Positions 6,187 to 14,193 of a stretch of 14,918 nt of DNA are shown here, one piece after another. Numbering within the stretch: the stretch's first letter is position 1; each line of letters starts with the position of its first letter. A program made the position numbers and the translations under genes. This DNA is from Anaerolineaceae bacterium (GTDB taxonomy: Bacteria; Chloroflexota; Anaerolineae; Anaerolineales; Anaerolineaceae). The notes below the pieces were generated by a model. That model was not told the DNA's origin, did no database searches, and saw only the letters and a list, made by a program, of their open reading frames with translations. Location of the stretch: positions 1 through 14,918 of the forward strand of contig JAGOIM010000017.1 of the NCBI GenBank assembly GCA_017995665.1, written 5' to 3'.

Positions 6187-8382
6187 ATGAAAAAAACCAA
6201 TAAAATTTTGACTATCCTGATTGTTTTGGCTAGTTTGCTGACTGCTTGTAATCCGACGCCTCCGGCAACGCCCGTGGTTGAACCGACGGCTTCGCTTCCT
6301 TTACCCACGCCAATTGTGAGTACAGAAACGCCTCCCGACCTTGAAACTGCGGCTATTGAATATCTGGAGCTATGGAAAGCCGAAGATTATCCGGCAATGT
6401 ATGAGCAGCTTAGTCGCTTAACCAAAGATGCTATCACCCTGGAAGAGTTTGAAGAAAGTCATCGTGACACGGCTATAAAATTGACAATGCAGTCAATGGA
6501 TTACCAAATTCTTTCCAGCATGCCTAATTTAGCCAGTGGGCAGGTGAGCTATCAACTGGATTATGAAACCAACTTGTTGGGGACGATTAGCCGTCAGCCA
6601 ATCATGAACCTAACGCTTGAAGATCAGCGCTGGCATGTGCAATGGGATGCTTCAATGATGCTTCCTGAGCTGACGAACGGCAATTATCTGGAATTGGTGC
6701 TCGAAATACCCGCCCGCGGAAACATTTATGCCAATGCCACCTCAGACAACTATGCTTTGGTCTCTTATGAGGACGCAGTAACCGTTATGGTAACTCCCGG
6801 CTACATAGAAGAGGGCACCGAAGACGACATGGTTGAGCTTTTAGCTGAAATCTTCATGCGTTCTGAAGACAGCATCAGAGCAGAGTATGCCAATATCAGC
6901 GGTTTTCAATATACGATCATCGGTGATATCATGGCAGATGTTGCTGAAACTTATTATGACCGACTCTCGGCTTTTCCTGCGATCACGATGGATAGCTACA
7001 AAGCGCGTTATTATCACGACGGCGGAATTGCACCGCATGTTTTAGGCTATGTCGGGAATGTGCCTGCAGAACGTTTAGAAGAATACCAGCGCCTTGGTTA
7101 TACGGGCGATGAAAAAATTGGTTATTCCGGTCTGGAACAATGGGGCGAGGAATATTTAGCCGGTACGCATGGCGCGGATTTGTATGTAAAAGATTTACAA
7201 GGTCAGGTCTTAACGAAAATCGCTACCAAAGAAGCCAAACCGGCTCAGTCGATTTATACGACAATTGACAGTCAGCTCCAATATTGGTTGCAACAAAGCA
7301 TGGGCAATCAGGTCGGTGCAATAGTTGTGATGGAACGTGACACCGGCAAAATTTTGGCGATGATTTCGAACCCCGGTTTTGACCCGAACGTTTTTGTTGG
7401 TCCCTTTTACACCGCTTACTCAATTGCCGAGATAACCCAAAACCCATTCAATCCTTTGTATAACCGCGCATCACAAGGCGTTTACCCTCCCGGTTCGGTT
7501 TTCAAAATTGTTACCATGGCAGCCGCTCTCGAAACGGGTGTTTTCACCAAAGATTACCCTTATTTCTGCGATTCGCTCTGGTATGAACTGGATGGCTTCA
7601 CCGGAAAAGACTGGACCTACGATAAAGGGCAAGGCGCTTCCGGGCTTTTGACCTTGCAACAAGGGCTGATGCGTTCCTGTAACCCCTGGTTTTGGCATAT
7701 CGGTTACACACTTTGGAACGACGGCTATCGCACGGCAATCCCGGACGTGGCAGCCGGTTTTGGTTTGGGGAAACCGACCGGAATTGAAATTCCTGAGTTT
7801 GAGGGCCATATCGAGACAGAACCGGACCTTTTTGATTATGTCCAGATGTCCATCGGGCAAAGCACGATGCAAAACAGCCCCCTCCAAATTGCCAATTTTA
7901 TTGCTGCGGTTGGCAATGGCGGCACTTTGCACCGTCCAACCGTTGTTGAACGAATCGGTTTGACCGGGCAAGATCCAGTCTATCAATTTGAAGCGGAAGA
8001 AATCGGAAAATTACCGGTATCTGAAGAAAATTTGCAAGCAATTCAAGAAGCAATGGTTATGGTGATTCGCAACCCAAGCGGTACAGCGAACTTCCAATTC
8101 CCTAACAATTATCCCTGGAAAGTTGCCGGAAAAACCGGAACATCTGAAAATTCTCTCGGCACACCGCATGCTTGGTTTGGTGGATACACTTTTGAAGAAA
8201 ATCCTGACAAACCTGATATTGCAGTTGCAATTATTTTGGAAAATGCCGGCGAAGGCTCGGAAATGGCAGCCCCGCTCTTTAGACGAATTGTTTCGCTTTA
8301 TTTCTCCAATATGGAAAATGCCGGTGGCGTAATGCCATGGGAATCCGAAGCTTACATTCCCGCCCGACCGGAAGAGGATTAG
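6187..8382 (+). CDS. Lipoprotein class B penicillin-binding protein with MecA-like N-terminal domain
   Basis: Transpeptidase of 731 residues that cross-links peptidoglycan outside the membrane. The N-terminus is a lipoprotein signal (MKKTNKILTI, lipobox LLTAC, Cys21) followed by a Pro/Thr-rich linker to about residue 55. Residues of about 57-160 look like the NTF2-like domain of MecA-type proteins (AIEYLELWKAEDYPAMYEQL, then a short beta-rich part). A dimerisation domain follows, including YYHDGGIAPHVLGYVG and GYSGLEQWGEEYLAG. The catalytic domain has all three motifs: Ser437 and Lys440 in PPGSVFK, S497-C-N499 and K649-T-G. Start choice: ATG 6187 gives the lipoprotein signal; an in-frame upstream start at 6151 would hide it. 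Most class B enzymes are anchored by a transmembrane helix, so lipid anchoring is the unusual point, although MecA-domain enzymes in Gram-positives include lipoproteins. The gene lies 2 bases after maf and 5 bases before rsgA. Confidence 0.92.
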   Translation: MKKTNKILTILIVLASLLTACNPTPPATPVVEPTASLPLPTPIVSTETPPDLETAAIEYLELWKAEDYPAMYEQLSRLTKDAITLEEFEESHRDTAIKLTMQSMDYQILSSMPNLASGQVSYQLDYETNLLGTISRQPIMNLTLEDQRWHVQWDASMMLPELTNGNYLELVLEIPARGNIYANATSDNYALVSYEDAVTVMVTPGYIEEGTEDDMVELLAEIFMRSEDSIRAEYANISGFQYTIIGDIMADVAETYYDRLSAFPAITMDSYKARYYHDGGIAPHVLGYVGNVPAERLEEYQRLGYTGDEKIGYSGLEQWGEEYLAGTHGADLYVKDLQGQVLTKIATKEAKPAQSIYTTIDSQLQYWLQQSMGNQVGAIVVMERDTGKILAMISNPGFDPNVFVGPFYTAYSIAEITQNPFNPLYNRASQGVYPPGSVFKIVTMAAALETGVFTKDYPYFCDSLWYELDGFTGKDWTYDKGQGASGLLTLQQGLMRSCNPWFWHIGYTLWNDGYRTAIPDVAAGFGLGKPTGIEIPEFEGHIETEPDLFDYVQMSIGQSTMQNSPLQIANFIAAVGNGGTLHRPTVVERIGLTGQDPVYQFEAEEIGKLPVSEENLQAIQEAMVMVIRNPSGTANFQFPNNYPWKVAGKTGTSENSLGTPHAWFGGYTFEENPDKPDIAVAIILENAGEGSEMAAPLFRRIVSLYFSNMENAGGVMPWESEAYIPARPEED

Positions 8383-8387
8383 GCCCA

Positions 8388-9314
8388 TTGACTGAGCTTT
8401 TGGAAGGATTGGTAATTCGCACACAGGCGGGCTATCAGGACGTGCGAACTGAACGGGGTGATTTCCGTTGTCGTTTGCGCGGCAGGTTGCGCAGAGGTCG
8501 GGCGGAAGGCGATTTGGTAGCCGTCGGAGACCGGGTTCTGATTGAACCACAGGAAGACATGACCGGTAGCATCGCTGAGATTTTGCCCCGAAAGAGTGTC
8601 TTTTCCCGTAAATTGAGTGGGGTAAATTATGACTATCAGCAGATCATTTTGGCCAATGCCGATTTGGCGATGCTGGTTTTCGCTTGCAGCAGTCCCGAGC
8701 CAAAACGCAGAATGTTAGACCGCTTTTTGGTGGTTACTGAGCGGGCTAAAATCCCGGCAGTGATTGTTGTAAATAAAATCGACCTTTTGGGTTTGGAAAA
8801 AGCGAAAGAAATTTTCCAGCTTTATGAGGATATCGGTTACAAAATAATTTATGCTTCTGCAAAGACGGGAGAAGGCGTCACAGAAATGCGAGAAGAGCTT
8901 TCGGGAAAGCTGACCACATTGGCAGGACCATCGGGTGTCGGGAAATCGAGTTTGATTAACCAAATTCTCCCCGATGCTGAATTGTTGACCTCCAGAGTGG
9001 GGAAAGAATCCGGCAAGGGCCGACATACCACCCAGGTTCGCCAGCTCTACGCATTGCCCGAAGGCGGATATGTTGCAGACGTACCCGGTTTACGCACCCT
9101 GGCGCTTTGGGATATTGAGCCGGAAGAGCTGGACGCTTATTTTGTCGAAATTGCACCGCTTGTGCCGGAATGTCAGTTTAACGATTGCAGCCACTCGCAT
9201 GAACCGGGTTGTGCTGTGCGAAAAGCGGTTGAAGATGGAAAAATTCATCCGGAGCGCTATGATTCTTATTGTAAATTGCGCTTTGGCGGTAAAGAGATTG
9301 AGGACGAAGAATGA
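8388..9314 (+). CDS. rsgA: Small ribosomal subunit biogenesis GTPase RsgA
   Basis: Circularly permuted GTPase of 308 residues that acts late in 30S subunit maturation. An OB-fold domain comes first (EGLVIRTQAGYQDV, then VGDRVLIEP). The GTPase motifs follow in permuted order: G4 NKID (129-132), G5-like YASAKTGEG, P-loop GPSGVGKS (180-187) and G3 DVPG (231-234). The C-terminal zinc finger has Cys262, Cys267, His269 and Cys275 in CQFNDCSHSHEPGC. The likely start is TTG at 8388, with an AGAGG ribosome binding site (8372-8376) inside the end of the preceding gene. An in-frame ATG at 8337 would add 17 residues overlapping the preceding gene and unlike the family N-terminus. The last codons overlap the next gene by 4 bases (ATGA). 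Confidence 0.93.
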   Translation: MTELLEGLVIRTQAGYQDVRTERGDFRCRLRGRLRRGRAEGDLVAVGDRVLIEPQEDMTGSIAEILPRKSVFSRKLSGVNYDYQQIILANADLAMLVFACSSPEPKRRMLDRFLVVTERAKIPAVIVVNKIDLLGLEKAKEIFQLYEDIGYKIIYASAKTGEGVTEMREELSGKLTTLAGPSGVGKSSLINQILPDAELLTSRVGKESGKGRHTTQVRQLYALPEGGYVADVPGLRTLALWDIEPEELDAYFVEIAPLVPECQFNDCSHSHEPGCAVRKAVEDGKIHPERYDSYCKLRFGGKEIEDEE

Positions 9315-11167
9315 AACGAGGAAAATTCACACTTTTTATGCTGGCTTTCAGCTTAATGCTGGCTGCATGTAACAACGCTGCTCCAACACTTCCGGCTGTG
9401 CCAACAGATGAAGTGCCTGAGGCGACAGCTGTTTTGCCTGAACCTACGCCTACAACAGTGCCGGAAACAGTTTTGAACGTCTGTAGCGCTGTAGAGACAA
9501 AGAGCTTTTCTCCGCTGGCTTCGGTTTTGAATGTCGCCGAAAAAAACCAATTATCGGTAATGAACCCCAATCCTTTATCAGTTAACCCCCAAAACGGTGA
9601 AAGCTTGTTCTTTGAGCAAATCCCAAGCGAAGAAAACGGCGGGATTGCGCTTGAACCGGTAACCGTTCGGGTTGGACAACCAATTTTGGATGCCAGCGGC
9701 ACGCGTGTTTATCTGGCTGAAGGTACTTTGATTGAGCATGCCATCAATTATTCTCTGGATAATCCGGTCAGCTGGAACCATGAGCAAGACTATCAAATGA
9801 ACCAATTCAGCGTCAGCTTTAAGTTAAAGCCGGATTTGAAATGGTCGGATGGTGAAGCATTGACCGCAGAAGATTTTGTCTTTGCTTATCAGCTTGCAAG
9901 TCAACAGGAGAAGGGGCTGCATAACTGGAATTTGGAAAGAACAGCCAGTTTTGTGGCTGAAGATGAGCAAACCTTGGTCTGGAAAGGCATACCCGGCTTT
10001 GTTTTGCGCGATTTGGATGATGCCCTTTGGTCGCCTTTGCCTGCCCACCTTCTAAAAGATTTAACAACCGAGGAACAGTTGCTTCAACCCACTTTGAGCT
10101 CCGGCGCATACAAGCTGCTCTCCTCCGAAAGCAATCAGACAATCCTGGAACCAAACCCATTTTTCGTGCTGAATGAGGCGTATCCTGCCTTTGATAAATT
10201 GAACTTCAATTTTGTTCCCGATTTGGAAACGGCATTGTCTATGCTGCAAAGCGGACAGTGTGATGTTTTGGACCAAAGTTATCGTCTTGAATCGCTGGAT
10301 AAAAACCGGCTGGAAACTTTGAGCGCTTCTAATCAGTTGATTGTCGAAAATTGGCAACCGGTTCAACAATTGGTCTTTGGCATTGAGCCCAATCAATATG
10401 ACAGTGGTTATTACGACATGTGGACAGCGCAACGCCAGGATATTTTGGGTGATATGGCAACACGTCAAGCGATTGCAGCTTGTTTGGATCCGCAAGCACT
10501 TTTAAGCGAATATATTGGCTCTCGCCTGCCGGACAGTTTGCCAATAGCTTTGCAAACAATCAACACCCCCGCCTTGGATGCGAATCAGGCTTTGGATGAC
10601 TTAGGCTGGCTTCGTTCGGAAGAAAACCCGACCGGGCCCCGCATTGCTCAAAGCGTCAACCGGGTTTTGCCCGGAACGGAATTGCGCCTCAGTTTGCTGA
10701 TTGGTCAAAGTCAGCTGGAACAAAACATTGCCACAAAAATTCAAGAAAAATTAGGCACCTGCGGTATCGCCATTGAGATTGAAAGCTTGCCGGCTGAGCA
10801 GCTTTATGCTCCGGGCCCCGATGGGAGACTCTTTGGACGCAATTTTGAGCTTGCTCTGATATCATGGCAGCCTGAACACCGCAACAATTGCCAGCTCTAC
10901 ACCTCGGATCAAATGCCTGCTTCAATCAACAGTTGGATTGGGACGAATTTAGCCGGTTTGAGCGATGCAGAATTTGACGAAGCCTGTTGGCAGAGTTCAA
11001 CGCGTTTAATTTCGAGCGATGCGCCGGATGATTTGACTTTGATGGCACAAAGCTTGCCTGCTATCCCGCTCATGCCCCACTACCAAATTTGGCTGGCATC
11101 CAAGAGCCTGCAGCTGCCCGAAGAAGTCAGCTTAACAGACTTATGGCAATTCTTACCACAAGAATAA
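9311..11167 (+). CDS. ABC transporter solute-binding lipoprotein, family 5 (peptide/nickel type)
   Basis: Surface lipoprotein of 618 residues. The signal peptide ends in lipobox LMLAAC (Cys20), followed by a Pro/Thr/Glu-rich linker to about residue 52. The family 5 signature appears at 175-189 (DLKWSDGEALTAEDF), with SSGAYKL (263-269) and EPNPFF shortly after, and a C-terminal lobe ending near DLWQFLPQE. Homologues bind oligopeptides and related solutes, but the ligand cannot be read from the sequence. No permease or ATPase gene lies nearby, so the protein is an orphan that must use a transporter encoded elsewhere or act as a sensor. The ATG overlaps the rsgA stop by 4 bases, so translation is probably coupled. 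It is the last gene of the operon and is followed by a strong hairpin. Confidence 0.88.
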   Translation: MKRGKFTLFMLAFSLMLAACNNAAPTLPAVPTDEVPEATAVLPEPTPTTVPETVLNVCSAVETKSFSPLASVLNVAEKNQLSVMNPNPLSVNPQNGESLFFEQIPSEENGGIALEPVTVRVGQPILDASGTRVYLAEGTLIEHAINYSLDNPVSWNHEQDYQMNQFSVSFKLKPDLKWSDGEALTAEDFVFAYQLASQQEKGLHNWNLERTASFVAEDEQTLVWKGIPGFVLRDLDDALWSPLPAHLLKDLTTEEQLLQPTLSSGAYKLLSSESNQTILEPNPFFVLNEAYPAFDKLNFNFVPDLETALSMLQSGQCDVLDQSYRLESLDKNRLETLSASNQLIVENWQPVQQLVFGIEPNQYDSGYYDMWTAQRQDILGDMATRQAIAACLDPQALLSEYIGSRLPDSLPIALQTINTPALDANQALDDLGWLRSEENPTGPRIAQSVNRVLPGTELRLSLLIGQSQLEQNIATKIQEKLGTCGIAIEIESLPAEQLYAPGPDGRLFGRNFELALISWQPEHRNNCQLYTSDQMPASINSWIGTNLAGLSDAEFDEACWQSSTRLISSDAPDDLTLMAQSLPAIPLMPHYQIWLASKSLQLPEEVSLTDLWQFLPQE

Positions 11168-11192
11168 AAACCCCGGCTGACAGAAAACCTTT

Positions 11193-11236
11193 GAGATTAA
11201 CAAAAAAAGATGCCTTTCGGCATCTTTTTTAATCTC
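11193..11236. terminator. Bidirectional Rho-independent terminator between convergent genes
   Basis: The core stem pairs GATGCC (11209-11214) with GGCATC (11219-11224) around the loop TTTC. It is flanked by seven A residues (11202-11208) and six T residues (11225-11230), and extended by GAGATT (11193-11198) with AATCTC (11231-11236). The A-run on one side and the T-run on the other let it work on both strands, serving the solute-binding protein gene (+) and the CpXC gene (-), whose stop lies at 11249. Confidence 0.85.
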
Positions 11237-11248
11237 TGAAATAAAGCA

Positions 11249-12607
11249 CTATCCGGCGGCGTTGAGGTTTCGTCTCATACTAAAGCGCAGGACTTCGCGG
11301 TTAATCTCTTTCAACTTTTCAAGCAACTGGGCTTGGTCGCCTTGTTCTTCCACCTGAGAAATCAAACTCCCGAGGGTTTGGGTAAATTCATCGTTGATGG
11401 CATCACCGGCGGCTTCGAGTACTTTTTCTCTTTCTTCACTGCTTTCAAGCTGGAGCATTTCTTCAATCACCTGCAAAACCGCGCCGCTTGAGCTGGCTGA
11501 ACGCAAAACGCTGACAATCGCCACTAATTTCTGCAAAGTGGCTTCGTCGTTTGCTTGCTGGGCTTTGTCGACAGCATTATTGAGCACTTCACTGAAAGCC
11601 TGGTTGATTTGCGGGAGAACTTTTTGGGTAGCTTCTGCAATATTTTCTGCTGCCAAAAGGCTGTCGAGCAAATTCTGGGCTTCTTCCAATTGCGCTTGCA
11701 TGGCTTTATCAATCGCATCAACGATTGTGAGAAGCTTTGTCCGTAAGTCTTCTAATTTTTTCTTTTCTTCTCCCGTTGCGGCATCGATTCTTGTAGTCAA
11801 TTCTTCAAAGAAGGTGTAATCCAAACCGCCGCGCACCATCGACGCCATGGTAGTCAACCGAATTTCGCTTTCGCTGTTTTTGATCAGCAAATCCAGCAGG
11901 TTTTCGCGGGTGAGACCGCTTTTGCTAAGCTCCTGAAGTTCGGTCACGGCTGCTCGGGTTTCATCAGCCTCATGGGCCGCCGCTTTGCCTACCGTGGAAT
12001 GCTCCAAGAGGGCTTTTTGTAAGGATGCCAGGGCATTGACCGTCTGCCGGTCTCCCGTAGCCATTGAAGCCTGAGCCAAACTGGAGAGCAACATGAAGAG
12101 TTCCTCGTCAATTTTTTCGTCATTTTGAGCAATTTGCTCCGGGAGAGATTCAGGGCTGACATTTAATAATTGTTGAAGTAAGAATATTTTTTCTTGTTGC
12201 GCTTTCATCATCTCAGGGGTGATACCATCCGCTTCCATGATTACTTCAAACAAACGTTGCTGGGTTAGCATAGTTTGAGGTTGGAAGAGATAAGATTTGC
12301 GCTTTTCGGGAGGCAAATCGTCCATAACCTTCTTGATTAAAGGTCCGATCGTTTTTTCTTGCTCTGTTATTGGGGTGTTCAGTTCAGGCGGGAAATAGGT
12401 GAGCAAAAGTTCTTTTTCCGGGTCATGGTAGACCATTGGAGTGGGATATGCGCCTTGATAGTTACAGTTTGGGCAGTGGATATGGTTCGCCGAACCTGAA
12501 AGCAGCTTATCTTTCGCTTCGGGATCCGTATTCATATCAAACAGGCGGGTAAGGTCCACCAATACCGGTTGACGACAATTTGGGCAGGCTACGCTGATTT
12601 TTGCCAT
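11249..12607 (-). CDS. CpXC domain protein with long helical C-terminal region
   Basis: This 452-residue protein begins with a CpXC domain. Two zinc-ribbon-like Cys pairs, Cys8-P-N-Cys11 and Cys45-P-N-Cys48, are followed by the conserved hydrophobic/Asp-Pro stretch YHDPEKELLLTYFPPEL. This domain is known as a presumed metal-binding module and its function is not established. From about residue 80 to the end the chain is almost entirely predicted helix, rich in Gln, Glu, Ala and Leu, with probable coiled-coil parts near EEKKKLEDLRTKLL and EEAQNLLDSLLAAENIAEA. There is no signal peptide or membrane segment, so it is cytosolic. The ATG is supported by a weak GAGATAA upstream and an extended -10 promoter about 35 bases away. 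It stands alone and convergent to the operon ending at 11167. Role unknown. Confidence 0.88.
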   Translation of the reverse strand: MAKISVACPNCRQPVLVDLTRLFDMNTDPEAKDKLLSGSANHIHCPNCNYQGAYPTPMVYHDPEKELLLTYFPPELNTPITEQEKTIGPLIKKVMDDLPPEKRKSYLFQPQTMLTQQRLFEVIMEADGITPEMMKAQQEKIFLLQQLLNVSPESLPEQIAQNDEKIDEELFMLLSSLAQASMATGDRQTVNALASLQKALLEHSTVGKAAAHEADETRAAVTELQELSKSGLTRENLLDLLIKNSESEIRLTTMASMVRGGLDYTFFEELTTRIDAATGEEKKKLEDLRTKLLTIVDAIDKAMQAQLEEAQNLLDSLLAAENIAEATQKVLPQINQAFSEVLNNAVDKAQQANDEATLQKLVAIVSVLRSASSSGAVLQVIEEMLQLESSEEREKVLEAAGDAINDEFTQTLGSLISQVEEQGDQAQLLEKLKEINREVLRFSMRRNLNAAG

Positions 12608-12641
12608 AGTTATCTCGATTCTTTATGTTTTAATTATCCCG

Positions 12642-12650
12642 ATTATAACA
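12642..12650 (-). promoter_or_regulatory. Extended -10 promoter of the CpXC gene
   Basis: Read on the minus strand, TG-T-TATAAT runs from 12650 to 12642, a perfect extended -10. A TTGATA-like hexamer lies upstream but with a 21-base spacer, too long for a normal pair. The predicted leader is about 28 bases. Confidence 0.6.
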
Positions 12651-12734
12651 TTCGGACAGCCTTAGTGCTATCAAAAGTCTATTAATATAGTCCAAAACGA
12701 TTAATGAATAATTTAATCTTATTTTTATTATTGG

Positions 12735-12743
12735 TGATAGAAT
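12735..12743 (+). promoter_or_regulatory. Possible extended -10 promoter at the edge of the transporter fragment
   Basis: TG-A-TAGAAT at 12735-12743 is one base from the extended -10 consensus. It lies directly before the truncated DUF979 fragment and could drive it together with pcp. The surrounding sequence is very AT-rich, so chance occurrence is likely. Confidence 0.3.
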
Positions 12744-12747
12744 TTTT

Positions 12748-13080
12748 TTGGACCAAATTGTCCACAAATTTTATTGCATCGGTATGGCACTGTTCACAAT
12801 TGTCATGGGCAACGGTTTTGCTGCTTTCTCTGTAATTACGGTTGGAATCGGAATCCCATTTGTGATCATGCAGGGCGGTAACCCAATCATCGTAGGCGCG
12901 CTAGGTCTGACAGCTGGTTATTGTGGAACGCTCATGACCCCGATGGCAGCTAATTTCAACATCATGCCGGCAGCCCTTTTGGAAACAAAAGACAAATATG
13001 CTATCATCAAATCGCAGGTGCCTCTGGCGCTTGTCCTTCTGGTGGTCCATATTTTCTTGATGTATTTCCTGGCTTTTTAG
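12748..13080 (+). pseudogene. Truncated DUF979 subunit of a 5-oxoproline transporter (C-terminal third only)
   Basis: Open frame of 110 codons matching the C-terminus of DUF979 membrane proteins, which are normally about 300 residues long. Clear family sequence starts near 12769-12784 (YCIGMALFTIVMGNGFAAF) and continues through GGNPIIVGALGLTAGYCGTL, TPMAANFNIMPAALLE and KSQVPLALVLLVVHIFLMY to a normal end. The first two thirds, and the partner DUF969 gene, are absent. Upstream the frame meets a stop at 12709 and the sequence is AT-rich and unrelated. No frameshift or internal stop is present in what remains, so the deletion looks recent or the piece is still translated, perhaps from TTG 12748. 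Without the remaining membrane helices it should not transport. pcp follows after 37 bases. Confidence 0.75.
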
Positions 13081-13117
13081 AGCTGGCATCCCGACAAGTA
13101 GAAAAGGACGGTAACTA

Positions 13118-13762
13118 ATGAAAATTCTTATAACTGCATTCGACCCATTCGGCGGCGAGAGTGTGAACCCTGCCCTTGAGGCAGTCAAATTAATGAAAGA
13201 CGAAATTGAAGGCGCCCAGATCGTTAAGCTTGAGATTCCTACTGTCTTTCATAAATCGATTGATAAGGTGAAAGAAGCCATCCTTTCTGAAGACCCTGAT
13301 GTGGTTTTGTCTGTGGGTCAGGCTGGTGGTCGTTTCGATGTGACACCCGAGCGGGTGGCAATAAACGTCGATGACGCCAGGATACCCGACAACGAGGGTA
13401 ACCAACCGCTTGACATGGCCATCTTTGAGGATGGAGAACCGGCTTATTTTGCCACACTCCCCGTAAAAGCAATGGTAGAGGCAATTCGTTCAGAAGGTAT
13501 TCCATCTTCTCTTTCCAATAGTGCAGGCACCTTTGTCTGCAATCACATCATGTATGGCGTTCTGTACCATGTCTCGAAGTTGGACAAGCATATCCGGGCA
13601 GGATTTATCCACGTGCCTTTCACCCCGGAACAAGCCGTAAAAAAACCCGTACCAGCTCCGTCCTTATCAGCCAGCGATATATCGCGTGCATTGGAAGCGG
13701 CTGTCTCGGCAATTGTCAGGAATGAAAAAGACATTGTTGTGGTAGGCGGTAAGATCAGCTAA
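13118..13762 (+). CDS. pcp: Pyroglutamyl peptidase I (pyrrolidone-carboxylate peptidase)
   Basis: Cytosolic cysteine peptidase of 214 residues (family C15) that removes N-terminal pyroglutamate (5-oxoproline) from peptides. The N-terminal signature ITAFDPFGGESVNPA is present. The catalytic triad is complete: Glu78 in TPERVAIN, Cys141 in SAGTFVCNHIMYG and His165 in GFIHVPFTPEQ. Their spacing (63 and 24 residues) equals that of E81, C144 and H168 in the Bacillus enzyme. The ATG has AAAGGA at 13103-13108, 9 bases upstream. In many Bacillota and Fusobacteria pcp follows DUF969 and DUF979, which take up or export 5-oxoproline. Here only a transporter fragment precedes it, so pcp seems to have outlived its operon. 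A terminator follows at 13783. Confidence 0.94.
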   Translation: MKILITAFDPFGGESVNPALEAVKLMKDEIEGAQIVKLEIPTVFHKSIDKVKEAILSEDPDVVLSVGQAGGRFDVTPERVAINVDDARIPDNEGNQPLDMAIFEDGEPAYFATLPVKAMVEAIRSEGIPSSLSNSAGTFVCNHIMYGVLYHVSKLDKHIRAGFIHVPFTPEQAVKKPVPAPSLSASDISRALEAAVSAIVRNEKDIVVVGGKIS

Positions 13763-13782
13763 TCAGCGAATTTTGTTTTAGT

Positions 13783-13821
13783 AAAAAAGCAGTCTCCGGA
13801 TTTGATGGGGCTGCTTTTTTT
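13783..13821 (+). terminator. Rho-independent terminator after pcp
   Basis: AAAAAAGCAG (13783-13792) pairs with CTGCTTTTTT (13811-13820). The stem extends inward through CTCC/GGGG with one bulged base and a wobble, around a loop of about eight bases, and ends in seven T residues. Confidence 0.75.
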
Positions 13822-13920
13822 GTTATCGATCAGGATTGCTATCCAGGGAGGTGTTTTGTATAGCAGGCAAAATAGAAAACAGCAATTGCCAGGATCGAAA
13901 ATGACAGTGAAGTGGTTTAG

Positions 13921-13932
13921 TTATCGCGATAA
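13921..13932. repeat. Perfect 12-bp palindrome
   Basis: TTATCGCGATAA is its own reverse complement. It resembles a dimeric repressor site in form, but no regulator gene is adjacent and it lies about 300 bases before the next start codon. Its role is unknown. Confidence 0.35.
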
Positions 13933-14029
13933 TAACATTCGCGAAGGCAGAGTTCCATTGAAAGTATATTAATATTTTGAACAAGGAGCAGGAAGATGAG
14001 CCGGAGGCGGAGAACTGGCATAATCTTTG

Positions 14030-14051
14030 ATTGTTTAAATTTCTAAACAAT
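14030..14051. repeat. Inverted repeat with 8-bp arms
   Basis: ATTGTTTA (14030-14037) and TAAACAAT (14044-14051) flank a 6-base centre. It could form a hairpin or serve as a protein binding site upstream of the CSLREA gene. No T-run follows directly, so it is not an obvious terminator. Confidence 0.45.
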
Positions 14052-14193
14052 TGTTTTTGATTTTGCGAGATAATTATTTACATAGAAAAGCTTTTGCTTT
14101 CCTAAGATCTTTATATTATCGATAGAAAATGAACATAAATTCATCGGAGTCTATACAATTGCGCATCTTTTTTAGAGTCAAACCCCGGTTTGA

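Larger units (their letters stand above)
13822..14193. other. AT-rich spacer without a recognisable gene
   Basis: No convincing coding sequence was seen on either strand between the pcp terminator and the promoter of the last gene. Contents: a perfect 12-bp palindrome TTATCGCGATAA (13921-13932), an 8-bp inverted repeat (14030-14051), and two short codon-like stretches, 13901-13972 and 13980-14030 in different frames, which could be traces of a decayed gene. Confidence 0.6.

Noticed and set aside
8337..8387. ATG start for rsgA inside the penicillin-binding protein gene
   Set aside because: The added residues are a shadow of the overlapping gene and do not resemble RsgA; TTG 8388 has a ribosome binding site.
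8011..8550. 179-residue minus-strand open frame across the pbp-rsgA junction
   Set aside because: It is antisense to two well-supported genes and has no motif or start signal.
11394..11819. 141-residue plus-strand open frame opposite the CpXC gene
   Set aside because: It is Ser/Ala-rich low-complexity sequence expected from the antisense of a helical protein, without a ribosome binding site or family resemblance.
13901..14030. Possible decayed gene (two short codon-like stretches in different frames)
   Set aside because: The stretches are only 24 and 17 codons long and no family could be recognised, so they are not listed as a pseudogene.
13823..14050. 75-residue minus-strand open frame in the spacer
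   Set aside because: No ribosome binding site, no recognisable sequence pattern, and it runs through the inverted repeats.
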